Shown in pieces: positions 50,801 through 57,300 of a stretch of DNA of 64,000 nt; position 1 is the stretch's first letter, and every line of letters begins with the position of its first letter. Source of the DNA: Owenia fusiformis (lineage: Eukaryota > Annelida > Polychaeta > Sabellida > Oweniidae); contig CAIIXF020000006.1 in the NCBI GenBank assembly GCA_903813345.2, positions 23,135,936-23,199,935 of the forward strand, written 5' to 3'. Made by a program: the position numbers and the translations under genes. The notes beneath the pieces were generated by a model. It searched no databases and was not told the DNA's origin. It was given only the letters and a program-made list of their open reading frames with translations.

Positions 50801-50893
50801 TGTCTTAAGGTGCTAAAGGGTGAATTCCAGAAAGATTTATCCAGGAAATATGGACTTAAAGCATTGAAATACCTCAATGTGGAGAAGACTTAA
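13352..50893 (+). CDS. LARGE: LARGE-type bifunctional xylosyl- and glucuronyltransferase (complete, 18 exons)
   Basis: LARGE enzymes sit in the Golgi as type II membrane proteins and polymerise the alternating xylose-glucuronate chain (matriglycan) on alpha-dystroglycan. Coding exons: 13352-13445, 14106-14223, 14701-14824, 15772-15943, 16517-16551, 16872-16967, 17514-17597, 17903-17980, 19425-19562, 19879-20004, 29944-30099, 32890-33198, 33445-33600, 33965-34071, 34487-34559, 49591-49718, 50386-50484, 50800-50893. All junctions keep phase and sum to 2,187 nt (728 residues plus stop), close to human LARGE1 (756). Visible parts: N-terminal membrane anchor (about residues 8-29), coiled-coil stem (about 50-75), GT8 domain with a DTD metal-binding motif (218-220), GT49 domain with DID (535-537). 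Two introns (9.9 and 15 kb) contain antisense genes. It could be called LARGE1- or LARGE2-like; the PEX16 neighbour recalls LARGE2, but an invertebrate probably has one pre-duplication gene. Confidence 0.97.
15052..15867 (+). repeat. Seven 120-bp tandem copies of the LARGE exon 4 acceptor and 5' half
   Basis: Copies begin at 15052, 15172, 15292, 15412, 15532, 15652 and 15772. Each unit has 96 nt equivalent to the start of LARGE exon 4 (32 codons, from VIHIAIV to RRNPI) and 24 nt of intron end (to attttag). Only the seventh copy continues into the rest of the exon and a donor. Read in the coding frame, every earlier copy runs into the TAG of the next acceptor, so it cannot be joined as coding sequence without removal. 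Differences between copies are few and mostly silent (CAC/CAT, AAA/AAG, AGA/AGG); copy 3 also changes ACC to TTT. Confidence 0.97.
15772..20004 (+). CDS. LARGE: LARGE exons 4-10: GT8 xylosyltransferase domain
   Basis: Exon 4 starts the fold with [20 protein letters not shown], matching the family HVAIVCAGYNASRDVVTL. Exons 5 and 6 give [12 protein letters not shown] and [17 protein letters not shown]. Exon 7 carries [17 protein letters not shown] with the DxD motif that binds the metal and UDP-sugar. Exons 8-10 give [28 protein letters not shown] and [16 protein letters not shown], all strongly conserved. Every intron except that after exon 4 is phase 0. Exon 4 is unusual: its 5' part also occurs six times upstream in tandem. 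Confidence 0.95.
15955..16085. mobile_element. Short GTCACCACC-end element
   Basis: Begins GTCACCACCTGTGACATATT and ends near 'ggcaggtggtgatattttac...gttatgcc'. The inverted GTCACCACC / GGTGGTGAC ends suggest a non-autonomous DNA transposon. It starts only 12 bp after the LARGE exon 4 donor. Similar short copies are at 20,282-20,419 and 23,684-23,795. Confidence 0.7.
16989..17081. repeat. Three tandem 31-bp units
   Basis: The unit tatggtctattatgcctata + atcatcattac occurs at 16989, 17020 and 17051 with two substitutions in the third. It begins 21 bp after the LARGE exon 6 donor. Confidence 0.9.
18037..18211. mobile_element. 175-bp MITE with CAGGCCCGTAGCCAGG ends
   Basis: Left CAGGCCCGTAGCCAGG and right CCTGGCTACGAGCCTG are inverse complements with one mismatch. 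TACAT precedes the left end and follows the right end, a possible target duplication. It lies in the LARGE intron after exon 8. Confidence 0.8.
18754..19284 (-). mobile_element. 5'-truncated non-LTR retrotransposon tail
   Basis: On the minus strand, the open frame reads [20 protein letters not shown] and [20 protein letters not shown] then a stop. This is the C-terminal Cys/His motif found after the reverse transcriptase in the Jockey/CR1 group. An A-rich tail with an AATAAA-like signal faces 18,760. A 10-bp target duplication, TTACTTATAT, flanks it (18744-18753 and 19285-19294). Most of the element is missing through 5' truncation. It is antisense within the LARGE intron before exon 9. Confidence 0.85.
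20282..20419. mobile_element. Short GTCACCACC-end element
   Basis: Degenerate left end (taccaccac) followed by 'gacatattgttatagtctcc' and ending 'ggcaggtggttac...ggttaatgccttg', as in the other copies of this family. Confidence 0.65.
21111..23280. mobile_element. Long GTCACCACC-end element expanded by an internal minisatellite
   Basis: Left end gtcaccaccaaaaagtggtg, right end 'ggtggtgacattttgtcatg...ttaatgccttg'. Between them is a run of GGCGTCC/GGCGTCT units (21,175-21,230) and then the long AGGTCA-containing tandem array. A 418-bp relative at 29,191-29,607 has the same ends but lacks the array. Confidence 0.8.
21256..23230. repeat. AGGTCA/TGACCT-rich minisatellite, units about 130-150 bp
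   Basis: About a dozen or more units, each with the order 'caacttgcttcaaattgact', 'tcaaaatcatctacatgttc', 'tcagaaattcaaatctgact', 'tttgacctt', 'aatgaccttctcaaggtca' and 'aaaaaggtc'. Sub-duplications of the 'aaatctgactttagatttgac' block occur in several units. Each unit contains several AGGTCA or TGACCT hexamers in direct and inverted arrangement. No coding frame. Confidence 0.93.
23684..23795. mobile_element. Short GTCACCACC-end element
   Basis: A short copy: gtccacctcc...gttgacatattgttatggtctcc...gtggtgacattttacatgttaatg. It lies 0.4 kb after the long copy and 0.2 kb before the antisense gene's last exon. Confidence 0.65.
24006..26171 (-). CDS. Small predicted secreted protein, unknown function, nested antisense in LARGE
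   Basis: I do not recognise this protein. The first exon (26171-25928) starts with ATG, A at -3, and encodes a clear signal peptide ([17 protein letters not shown]) followed by [14 protein letters not shown] and a Pro-rich stretch; donor AAAG|GTAACT, phase 1. The last exon (24205-24006) starts after tttgtag, phase 1, and encodes [20 protein letters not shown] and ends KYGHGLMS stop. A small middle exon (24657-24622) with acceptor cactacag gives [12 protein letters not shown]; it keeps phase but its donor (GTGTTG) is weak, so it may be skipped or wrong. Length 159 residues with it, 147 without. Cysteines are few (C-x2-C near the N-terminus, one later), and NWT is a potential N-glycosylation site. 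A LINE is inserted about 58 bp upstream of the ATG. Confidence 0.6.
24234..24600. mobile_element. AGATGCGAGTAG-TIR miniature transposon, copy 2
   Basis: 367 bp from CAGATGCGAGTAG to a degenerate GTTGCGTATCTG end, orientation opposite to copy 1. It lies between the second and last exons of the antisense secreted-protein gene, 28 bp from the acceptor and 21 bp from the proposed donor, so it makes up most of that 416-bp intron. Confidence 0.85.
24762..25337. mobile_element. 576-bp MITE with TTACCC..CTATCACACC ends
   Basis: The left end has CTATCACACCAAACTAGTTC and the right end GAACTAGTTTGGTGTGATAG, exact inverse complements; both continue outward to TTACCC / GGGTAA. The interior is richer in CG dinucleotides than its surroundings. 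It lies in the first intron of the antisense secreted-protein gene. Confidence 0.88.
26229..28258 (-). mobile_element. 5'-truncated LINE with 13-bp target duplication
   Basis: Flanked by perfect TCTCGAGTTGTGT direct repeats (26216-26228 and 28259-28271). On the minus strand it has a reverse transcriptase frame, a ~240-bp 3' untranslated region with AATAAA, and a short A tail next to 26,229. The 5' half (endonuclease and ORF1) is missing, as is usual for target-primed reverse transcription. It sits about 58 bp upstream of the start codon of the antisense secreted-protein gene and on the same strand. Confidence 0.95.
26471..28244 (-). CDS. Non-LTR retrotransposon reverse transcriptase, truncated at its N-terminus
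   Basis: The open frame starts without a proper initiation site at the truncation, reading [19 protein letters not shown] and [18 protein letters not shown] (fingers of the RT). Then come [34 protein letters not shown] (first catalytic Asp), [20 protein letters not shown], and YADDTSIYV (catalytic Asp pair). After the thumb there is a C-terminal [18 protein letters not shown] Cys/His motif. The frame is uninterrupted to its stop at 26471, so the copy is fairly young, but without endonuclease it is not autonomous. The motif set fits the Jockey/CR1 group; the clade needs a tree. Confidence 0.95.
28500..29075. mobile_element. 576-bp MITE, CAGGGTGTTTCATATGTATG ends, TA duplication
   Basis: Left CAGGGTGTTTCATATGTATG is matched by its reverse complement at the right, and the inverted arms extend about 170 bp (through 'aaagtttcagaatccag'). 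TA lies immediately outside each end, indicating a Tc1/mariner-mobilised element. No transposase. Confidence 0.92.
29191..29607. mobile_element. GTCACCACC-end element without the minisatellite
   Basis: Starts gtcaccaccagttgtagtga and ends near 'caatattttgttgtcaatgc'. The interior has 'agactgacttcaaatttttg', the same entry phrase as the long copy at 21,111, but no AGGTCA array. Confidence 0.65.
29944..50893 (+). CDS. LARGE: LARGE exons 11-18: GT8 end and GT49 glucuronyltransferase domain
   Basis: Exon 11 begins [16 protein letters not shown]. Exon 12 (309 nt) contains [12 protein letters not shown] and [20 protein letters not shown]; exon 13 [17 protein letters not shown] with the second DxD motif; exon 14 [10 protein letters not shown] and [18 protein letters not shown]; exon 15 [16 protein letters not shown]; exon 16 [16 protein letters not shown]; exon 17 [19 protein letters not shown]; exon 18 ends [15 protein letters not shown] before TAA at 50891-50893. 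No frameshift or missing catalytic residue was seen, so the enzyme looks functional. Confidence 0.96.
30177..30570. mobile_element. ~390-bp repeat, copy 1
   Basis: Shares 'ccctttgcattcg', 'cttcgtcttcactctttcaa', 'ggcagagtgtagttt' and 'gactctgc.cgcagggtaga' with 32,437-32,795 in the same orientation. The ends include GTACCCTTTGCATTC-like and AGGGTA-like inverted motifs. Located between LARGE exons 11 and 12. Confidence 0.8.
30765..31196. mobile_element. 432-bp Harbinger-like MITE with TTA duplication
   Basis: Ends GGCCATAAGAAGTAGATTCT and AGGATCTACTTCTTATGGCC-type inverse complement; arms about 35 bp. TTA occurs directly outside both ends (30762-30764, 31197-31199), the usual PIF/Harbinger target. 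No open frame for a transposase. Confidence 0.85.
32437..32795. mobile_element. ~390-bp repeat, copy 2
   Basis: Same family and orientation as 30,177-30,570, moderately diverged. It ends 95 bp before LARGE exon 12. The sequence 31,200-32,430 between them has no recognised gene or repeat. Confidence 0.8.
33783..33905. mobile_element. Decayed piece of AGATGCGAGTAG-TIR element
   Basis: Contains 'gaatagaaataatcttta', 'aaatattcaaaattcagtca' and 'tgcatgtaaaattgtga', matching the right part of copy 1, without intact termini. Confidence 0.5.
35099..48628 (-). CDS. Cytosolic sulfotransferase (SULT family), complete, nested antisense in LARGE
   Basis: SULT enzymes transfer sulfate from PAPS to small hydroxyl or amine substrates in the cytosol. 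Exons, minus strand: 48628-48451, 47426-47313, 46976-46831, 42636-42486, 36882-36788, 36266-36086, 35211-35099 (stop TAG). Phases 1,1,0,1,0,1 all agree; 978 nt, 325 residues, slightly longer than the usual 285-305. Motifs: [19 protein letters not shown] (5'-phosphosulfate loop; the Lys of TYPKSG is Arg), [13 protein letters not shown] (catalytic His of KTHLP kept, Lys replaced by His), [16 protein letters not shown] (3'-phosphate binding Arg and Ser), RKGKIDDWK (PAPS motif RKGxxGDWK with Gly to Asp), and [10 protein letters not shown] (dimer motif KxxxTVxxxE). The ATG at 48628 has A at -3; an in-frame upstream ATG at 48670 would add 14 residues. The substrate cannot be deduced. Confidence 0.95.
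35380..35610. repeat. Dispersed repeat with internal tandem duplication
   Basis: The phrase 'acagtgcattatggtttcat' + 'aa.gaact' occurs at 35,495 and 35,557. The preceding part (attcttaatttttgtgat ... atattcaaatatgccaag ... tatttcagtgcattaa) recurs in inverse orientation at about 49,150-49,260, so two copies flank the SULT gene inside the same LARGE intron. Confidence 0.6.
36528..36722. mobile_element. Palindromic element, short copy
   Basis: 'ccgattccccctgagagcat' to 'aatattaattgtatgacatg': the left half (aaacttatgatcagacataa) and right half (cttatgtccgatcataagtt) are inverse complements. It equals the core of the larger foldback at 41,165-42,270 but lacks the 213-bp insert and outer arms. 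Located in SULT intron 5, also within LARGE intron 15. Confidence 0.8.
38071..39536. mobile_element. GGAGGCCCC element with AGGTCA-rich interior
   Basis: Starts with the palindrome GGAGGCCCCATCGGGGGGCC (38,071) and ends with GGGCCTCCGTAAGATTGCTT and a further small palindrome (taagattgcttgcaatctta, 39,498). The interior contains two ~480-bp imperfect direct repeats, each rich in AGGTCA / TGACCT ('aaggtcaaaggtcaaggtca', 'tttgacctttgacctttagt'). Non-coding. Confidence 0.75.
39900..40661. mobile_element. 762-bp MITE with TGTAAGGGAACATGGGGCAA ends
   Basis: TGTAAGGGAACATGGGGCAA at the left is mirrored at the right by the inverse complement with one mismatch. The motif GGGGCAAAACGG / CCGTTTTGCCCC is repeated inside (39,912; 40,266; 40,516; 40,539). 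No target duplication was found. Nested in the loop of the 4-kb foldback. Confidence 0.85.
41165..42270. mobile_element. 1.1-kb foldback element with nested insert
   Basis: Left arm 41,165-41,589 (cagacagattgcctaaaatt ... tgatatttcaaggtaactcg ... acattggtct) and right arm 41,806-42,270 in reverse (gaccaatgttaatgct ... cgagttaccttgaaatatca ... aattttaggcgatctgtctg). The core matches the short copy at 36,528-36,722. It abuts the 4-kb foldback and lies in SULT intron 4. Confidence 0.85.
41590..41802. mobile_element. 213-bp insertion with TAA duplication
   Basis: The short copy reads aatattaataaagtaac at 36,641; here the same sequence is split as aatattaa [insert] taataaagtaac. TAA is duplicated at both edges (41587-41589 and 41803-41805), as for PIF/Harbinger-type insertion. 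The insert has GAACTAGTTC and repeated 'gctgagtca' motifs but no obvious long terminal inverted repeats. Confidence 0.75.
42665..43715. mobile_element. 1,051-bp mariner-type element, degenerate
   Basis: Ends CAGGGTGATCATTAAGTTCT and AGAACTTAGTGATCACCCTG are inverse complements with one mismatch, each flanked by TA (42663-42664 and 43716-43717). The length is near that of a complete mariner (~1.3 kb), slightly shortened. It starts 28 bp upstream of SULT exon 4 on that gene's sense strand. Confidence 0.9.
42970..43390 (-). pseudogene. Mariner transposase remnant
   Basis: Minus-strand frames give [15 protein letters not shown] (mariner: PPYSPDLAP), then in a shifted frame [16 protein letters not shown] (mariner: LKEHLRGKKFSSDEEV) and further on QVNGNNYK near the end. 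Frame breaks, a duplicated GGTGAATA.TGTCTGGTGAATA stretch and stops show it is dead. The upstream catalytic Asp region is not clearly readable. These are the C-terminal catalytic part and the tail. Confidence 0.75.
44205..44320. repeat. TCCCGCGAA-rich repeat, left cluster
   Basis: Several TCCCGCGAA / TCCCGCAAA words within 120 bp, starting after CTGTCAA. A similar cluster at 46,190-46,510 ends before TTGACAG, so the two may be ends of one ~2.3-kb element interrupted by a foldback. Confidence 0.6.
44616..45792. mobile_element. 1,177-bp Mutator-like foldback with 10-bp target duplication
   Basis: Flanked by perfect TATCTAGAAA repeats (44606-44615 and 45793-45802). The arms begin GGGTTTGTATAAAAAACCGG and are inverse complements over about 330 bp, passing through 'ggaggatttactacccggta', 'aagcttctagctcaattttg' and 'ggtgcgatcgcacc' to 'tggctacgcc'. 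The 10-bp duplication and long arms fit Mutator-like foldback elements. The right arm is interrupted by a 290-bp insert. Located in SULT intron 3. Confidence 0.92.
45404..45693. mobile_element. 290-bp hAT-like MITE inside the foldback arm
   Basis: Flanked by ATTCGTAT on both sides (45396-45403, 45694-45701), an 8-bp duplication typical of hAT. The other arm of the foldback has a single ATACGAAT at the equivalent point (about 44,718), giving an internal empty site. Ends TACTTCCTGCGAAAGC and GGCTCTCGAAGTGAGTA are imperfect inverse complements. Confidence 0.88.
46190..46510. repeat. TCCCGCGAA-rich repeat, right cluster
   Basis: At least a dozen GTCCCGCGAA / TCCCGCAAA variants in imperfect tandem, GC-richer than the surroundings. 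The open frames crossing it on both strands arise from the repeat period and show no protein-like composition. Confidence 0.7.
48007..48426. mobile_element. AGATGCGAGTAG-TIR miniature transposon, copy 3
   Basis: A 420-bp copy in SULT intron 1, orientation as copy 2, beginning 24 bp downstream of the SULT exon 1 donor. Right end CTACTCGCATCTG intact, left end AATGCAAGTAGG decayed. It retains 'cagtttcaccaccaggtggc', also present in copy 1. Confidence 0.85.
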
Positions 50894-53800
50894 CACCTGC
50901 TCAAATTGAACACAATCATGTGCTTAATAATTCTCAATATTCCTTGCAAGGAAAATGATGTGCTTAATAAATGTTGGTGTACTTTTGTACATCTTTGTTT
51001 ACTGGGCTTCCTTTGGAAGGAAGAAACAGCATTCAGAGATGGCAGTTGCATACTTTAGGGTACAAATGAATTGTATGTGATTACGCTGTACGTGATAACG
51101 TTGTATTATAAAGTAGAAAGACAATGCACAAAATGGGCTGGTACGGTTAATGCAAAAAATATTTTTAAAAGTGACAACATGATGCTGTAGAAGTCTTAAA
51201 GTTGCTATTTTCACTGTTGATGAATACTGTGAATGTATTCCTTACTGGAGACAGTGTGGCAGCAAGTGTCATCAAAAGTCCAAAATGTGAACTTTACAGT
51301 ACATGTATTAATTTTCAATATTTTTTTAAATCATGAGATGCATAAATTCAGATCAAGATTCTCCTAGGCGTCACTGTACCCAAACTGCCAAAGAGACTCT
51401 CACATGTTTTTCTTAAAGGACGCTTGTGTGTATTTTTAGTGAAAAATATTCCACTAATAAGGATCAAATAACAGGCTTCCCTATTTTTATTGGATTAAAT
51501 TGGATTTAATTAGATCAGCTCTTTATTGCTAAAAATGAAATGTACCTCATTACCCCAATAATGCTGTGAATGTTTCTTGCACACTTATCTCCATTGGAAA
51601 ATTTTAGCTAGTCATAAAAAATGTGCACATTAATTTATGCTGAATGTACAGTCTAGGCATATTTAATATATTTATTTATGTACAAGTTATAATGTATTTG
51701 AATCCATATTTATCATTAAAAAATCTAGTGATGAATTTTCAATTGTTTGAGAAATATTTGAATATATGTGAATAGATATGTTTGCATAATGTTCAATAAA
51801 ATACTTAATTCTGCTAGAATCATGTTGAATGTAAAATCAACATATTTATCACGTGGCTTAATATGGATATTTGGGATATGCCTGCTGAATTATTCCCCTA
51901 TGTGATAAACAAAATGTAGTTAATTTGTCATAAATCATTTGTCATAAATAATTTGTCATATCTGCTGGGCACAGAGTACTCTGTCTATAAAACAATGCAC
52001 TATGTACATTTGTTTTGTATCTTATGCAACAAGTTTGATTTTTGAGAAAAACTACTGTATAGCCTACATTAGAAGACTCACTATCCATGATTTTGAATAT
52101 ACAGATGCATTTTGAATCCACCCTGTAATTGTCACTTTGTGATTTAGACTTTAGTATACAATGTACATCAATATATTTTATATTTTAACACTGTACAAAA
52201 CAGATTAAAGTTTATTAATAGTAAGCTATTACTACTTCACCTAGTCTACATACTGTATTCGTCTTTAATTTCATGAGTGTTTTAATTTGGCAAATTTGGC
52301 AAATCAAAAAAATTGCCAAAAATAAATACAAGTAGCCGCCGAATTCCCTAGGAATTTCACTTGTTTTTCTTTCGCTGAACTCCTGGTTATAAGATGGCCT
52401 GGGCCGTTTAAATTGTTTAACTTAGATCATTTTTAATTGTTCATTACAACAACTGGATTAGGCAGGAGGGTATATAATGTAGATATGAGATTAATCCCAT
52501 TGAAAAACTGCCAAATTAAATAGACGCGCCAAACTAAGTTACGCTAAATTAAAGACGAATACAGTATCCAAAGTCTATTTCAAGCACAAACCAAAGTTGT
52601 AAATATTTGTTTGCTCAATTTGTAGAAAGACAATTTTTAGCATTGCACCATACGTGTACTTTGTACTACATGTACTTATTATTTGTACCAGATCTATGAA
52701 TTTATGAATCTGATGGCATGTATGTAGAATCATAAAATGTTGTGTACATTTAGAATTCACATTCATTCTGCCTTAATCAAGTTGTTACAACTATCTATGT
52801 CATAGATTTTAGTAATTGTGAGCATATTGTGACTTTATCACTAGTATGCTGAGGACTTTGTATTTTGTAATCAGGGTCATTCATATCCCAAAACCTTAAG
52901 AGGTCTTGTAGATCTTTGCACTTAAGACTGTGACTCTAGCTAAAATGATTACATGCTTTTAAAACCCTATATTGCCAATTCTCACATCAATTTATCACCA
53001 GCCATGTAATGTCATGGAGCAATTGTTTGAAAATTAACATGGCAGACATACAATTTGGTTGTGACCCCTGGGACAACATTTTTTAGTTTATATTCGATTA
53101 TGATATATGATTTAAAATATAACTACTCTATTGCAAAGAGGAGATACCATACCACAGCTGAAGCATATTGTTTTATTTCTTATTTTGATTTCATCAAAAT
53201 ATCACTTATTTTAAGCGGCAAAATGAAAAAATCCTTTGGAGTCTCGTCATAAATTTTTTTAAATTTGCATAAGTAATAATTTTGTCCTGATTTATACATT
53301 AACCTGACGTGTTATTGAGTTTCAGTTTTATATTTGTACTAATTCATGTACACATAATTTTGTAATTCTGATTTATTGTTAATGCCTCAGTAACATTTGA
53401 TCTGCAGCAACCGTATGATGGCTATAGCTTCCCAAAATCGAAAGAAATATGCAGCATATAATATAGGAATTTATAGTACGATTTACATTTTCTATTTCAA
53501 TTTTGTAAAGCTACAGCTGCCGTAGAGCAAATGTGACTGAGGCTTATATCATATTGAAAGAAGCTAGGCTAGTAAAAATACCATTAATGAATTGTAATGT
53601 TATTTGTAAATTGTAATGTGTGAACCTTAATATAATTGGTGCTATTATAACACATAAAGTAGAATACTTAATCTGAAATATAGTTTTTGTAACATACTAC
53701 ATTTATTTGTTTTATTCTTATTTATTTTAGCAAAAGTAAAAAACTCAAATTCCATCAATACCAGAGCTAGAGTAATCTGTAATTCACCTCCCAGATGTAA

Positions 53801-54344
53801 GGTATAATGACCCTCTGCATTAAAGTATAAGATAATCAGGGGTCCCACACCCATGATAAAAAGTACGAACTACTTGTCACATGTTTCCTTTGTGAAGATA
53901 CATGGATGATGTTGATTCTTCATTTTCAAAATCCATGCCTTTATCTGCTGGTGACTCCTTTTATCTAAAAAATCTAAAAAACCCAAGATGTAGATCCCAT
54001 GTTGAAAATAAAAAACCTATAACTGGTTCTACTTTTTTTAGTTTGAAGTTTTTCACTGAAAAATCCCAACATGTGGATCCCATTTTGACGAAAAATCCCA
54101 AGAACTGAGTCTACTTTTATATTTGAAAGAAAAGACTGTGGATGGAGAGAGAAAAAATTGTAGATTTTCCCAATGGAGAGCTGCTAACGAAAATATTATT
54201 TTTTACCTGTCTAAGAATCTGTAATATGCAAAAGTGTTATTGACAGTTTCTTATTATTTATCTGTATCCCCGGGAACATCACTTAATAATTACGTTTTCG
54301 TCTAGTGTATGCGGAAGTGACCTTGGCCTAAAAACAAAACAAAG
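50894..54344. other. LARGE 3' region and intergenic space before nurim
   Basis: AT-rich; the LARGE 3' untranslated region must begin here. Candidate polyadenylation signals include AATAAA at 50,967 and at 51,795-51,800 (ttcAATAAAata). A MITE lies at 52,253-52,564. Sequence 52,570-54,340 shows no gene; a nurim promoter would be just before 54,345, but no TATA box or CpG cluster was obvious. Confidence 0.6.
52253..52564. mobile_element. 312-bp MITE with TA duplication
   Basis: Ends CTGTATTCGTCTTTAATTT and AAATTAAAGACGAATACAG are exact inverse complements, flanked by TA on both sides. Non-coding; downstream of LARGE. Confidence 0.9.
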
Positions 54345-57300
54345 ATGGTCTTGAAAACAGCGATTTTCTTTGTGATTTCTATCGCAGCTTTTGCTGTGAT
54401 GTTTACCACGATGGCACCATTGACTGGGTTTTTATCATACCACGATGTCCCAAGAATTGTAAAAGACAATAATGGTGAGTATCAGTAGTTCTCTTGTACT
54501 AATATGAGCCTTCAAAGTGCGAAAAGGTTTGAATCAAACAAGACACATCTGTCAAAATGTCAATGGATTTTATGCCTGTGATAATTGATCAATGAATGAG
54601 ATCTTTTATATTCTGTTTATTGTTTTGATCATAGGCCAAGGGTAAAGTAATAGTAAGCCATATATAGAAGAGACAGGTGAACAACTCTGACTTGGACTAC
54701 TTGTTAAGATGGAGATTTCAACAATATTTAGTGTATTATTTTCAAAAAGCCATGGGGAGTTGATAGAAAATTGATAGTTTGTAGCTCTTACCTATAGATT
54801 GAAACTCAGTCAGATGATATAGAGTGAATAATGCTGTCTAAAAGAGAGAATTTCTGAAAACCTGCAATTGCCTGGCAAGTTCATTAGTAAACAAGTGATC
54901 TGATTGGTCACTGCTGACCTCCCTGACCTCCAACAGTGACAATCAGTTTCAGCTTGCCAGGCAATTGCAGATATCCATAGTTGTTGTTTTATATGCAGTA
55001 TTATATGCAGTTTTTAGATAAAGATTTGAAAAAAACAATGATATAAGTTTGAAAAACTCTTTGAAGAAGATTTTGGAGAGATTTGGGAATACAATTTGAT
55101 ACCAGTAAGGAGAACTAGTGCCAAGACTAAAAAAAATTGAAAAATTTTCAATCTTACTTGTGGACCTGTCTCTTCTATATTCAGCTTACTATTACTTTTC
55201 CCTTGGCCTATGGTTTTGATTTATTTGACTCCATTGATTCCAAATTCATTTGATCCTCTGTCTGTTTACAACTAGATCAAATGAATAATTGAATTGAAAA
55301 AAACTACCCCCGTAAATGTGGGGTTGATATCAACCCCACATTTATGGGGGTATTTACAACAAAATGATATTAGAAAAGATTCACTTGTTGTAGTTGTTGG
55401 TATCCTTATGGTGCTTTTATGTCACCTTATAGTCTCTCTGTGCTGGTTTATCACTAGATTGCTATAGCTCTTTGTGCTGTCTCTTGTTTACTACTTATAT
55501 GTAGCTTCGCATATCTTTTACTCCACACTTCTGTAGTTCCACCTGCCTTGGGGCAGGTATATTCCATGGACATCTCATCCTTCCTCTTACATAGAGAGTT
55601 CAGTTGGTCTCTTTTCAGCGTTGGAATCAGGTACATATAACATGCAGAGGACTTTCCTGAACTTCACATCATGAACTTACAGTTACTGTCTCTCATGTTT
55701 TCTGTCAGTCCTTGTACCATAGTTCCATTAAACCCAACCTCTTTCTTATCCTATGATTTCTTCCACTTTATTTTCACTCCATTTATTTCCATTCCAAACT
55801 TTGTTCAATTCCTTCTCTCTCCCCACAGCTTCACAATTAAATTTATTCTTATTCCAAAATTTATTTAATAAAACATGAACTTGTACATGAAGAATCTTTT
55901 TATTGAATCATGGGCTTTCAATATTGAATGCCCTTGATTAAATGTAGGTAACACATTATTCTGTTAAATGTTTTGTTTGGCAATCTTTTGAACTTTGAAA
56001 TAAATGTGGAACAAAAAACTATCCAAATGCGTTCCTTTAGTTTTACTCTGATAGCTAGGGCCATAGGCTTTTGCCAATAGAGATAATTTTTATTAAATAA
56101 AGAGGCCAGCCCAATCAATGTGTTTTTATATTTAGGGAAAGGATTCTATCACTGCTGCCATCTTTATATGGGCCCAAAACATATAGCTAGGACTTTATTT
56201 AGACAAAAATGTCCAAAATAGTACTTTGCCTCATTGCTATACCTATTTCTTATTTTTCAGAAGAGACCAATTGGTTTGCCTTAACAGAGTCATTGCTTTG
56301 GGACATCTTCCTGGTCTTATTATTCATTGTACAACACAGCATGATGGCAACACCAACCTGGAGAGGTCTCATATATAATCTAGGACTTGTTGTAGTTGAA
56401 AGAAGTTTCTACATTGCTGCAACTGCTTGGGCGCTTCAGGTATAAAGTGTTATTGATTGGGAGTCTTACATCAAGGCCCTATAATCAACCCCCTTCACCC
56501 TGTGTTCTGCTACTCAGTAAGAGGATGGGAGGGGGGTACAATATTGGAATGCAAGTTTAATTGATTGTTCTTTGTTTGGGCCTAGGGCCTCTAGAACGTT
56601 TTCTGTATTTGTGAAAATACATCTTTGAAAAAGAATGAAAAAGGAGCAGGTAGGTTATCGCAAACAATTTCAAAGAATTCTAACTTGAATTATGAATATT
56701 TTCTGATCATGAACATGGGTGTATCTTTTAGATCCATTCATTATCTTCAAGAAAAGTATCTCGTATAATGATAATTTAGTTAATCATACCTAAGTGATAT
56801 TGAAGGGGCAATGGACCAATCAACATACTTTTTCAAAAATGTTGACCTAATTTTCACCAAAAATGCAACCTTTTGTTTTATTGTTGAATGCATAATTAGA
56901 ATGTGCTTTGAGACATGTTCGATTTCCTAAAAAGAAAAGTTGATTGCTCCAGGGACTTTAAAGATACTGAATTTGGATGACCAAAATGAACTGAAATCAA
57001 TGGAAAGCATGAGATCTTCAATGGAGAAATAACATGGGGAACACTTATCTTAAAGCAAGTTTTTCTCTCAAGAACTATTTGATACATCAAAATAAAGAAT
57101 AGTAATTCATTAGACATTGTAAAAAATGATTGCATTTTTGGTAAAAATAGGCTTCTTTGAAAAAGTGTGTTGATGGGTTGATTGCTAGTTAAATATCTCT
57201 GTGTTTGTTTGACTTAATTATTACTGTATATGATTTTCTTTGAGATAATGAATTGATCTAAAAGATAAACCTGTCTTCATTGTCAGAAAATAGTCATAAT

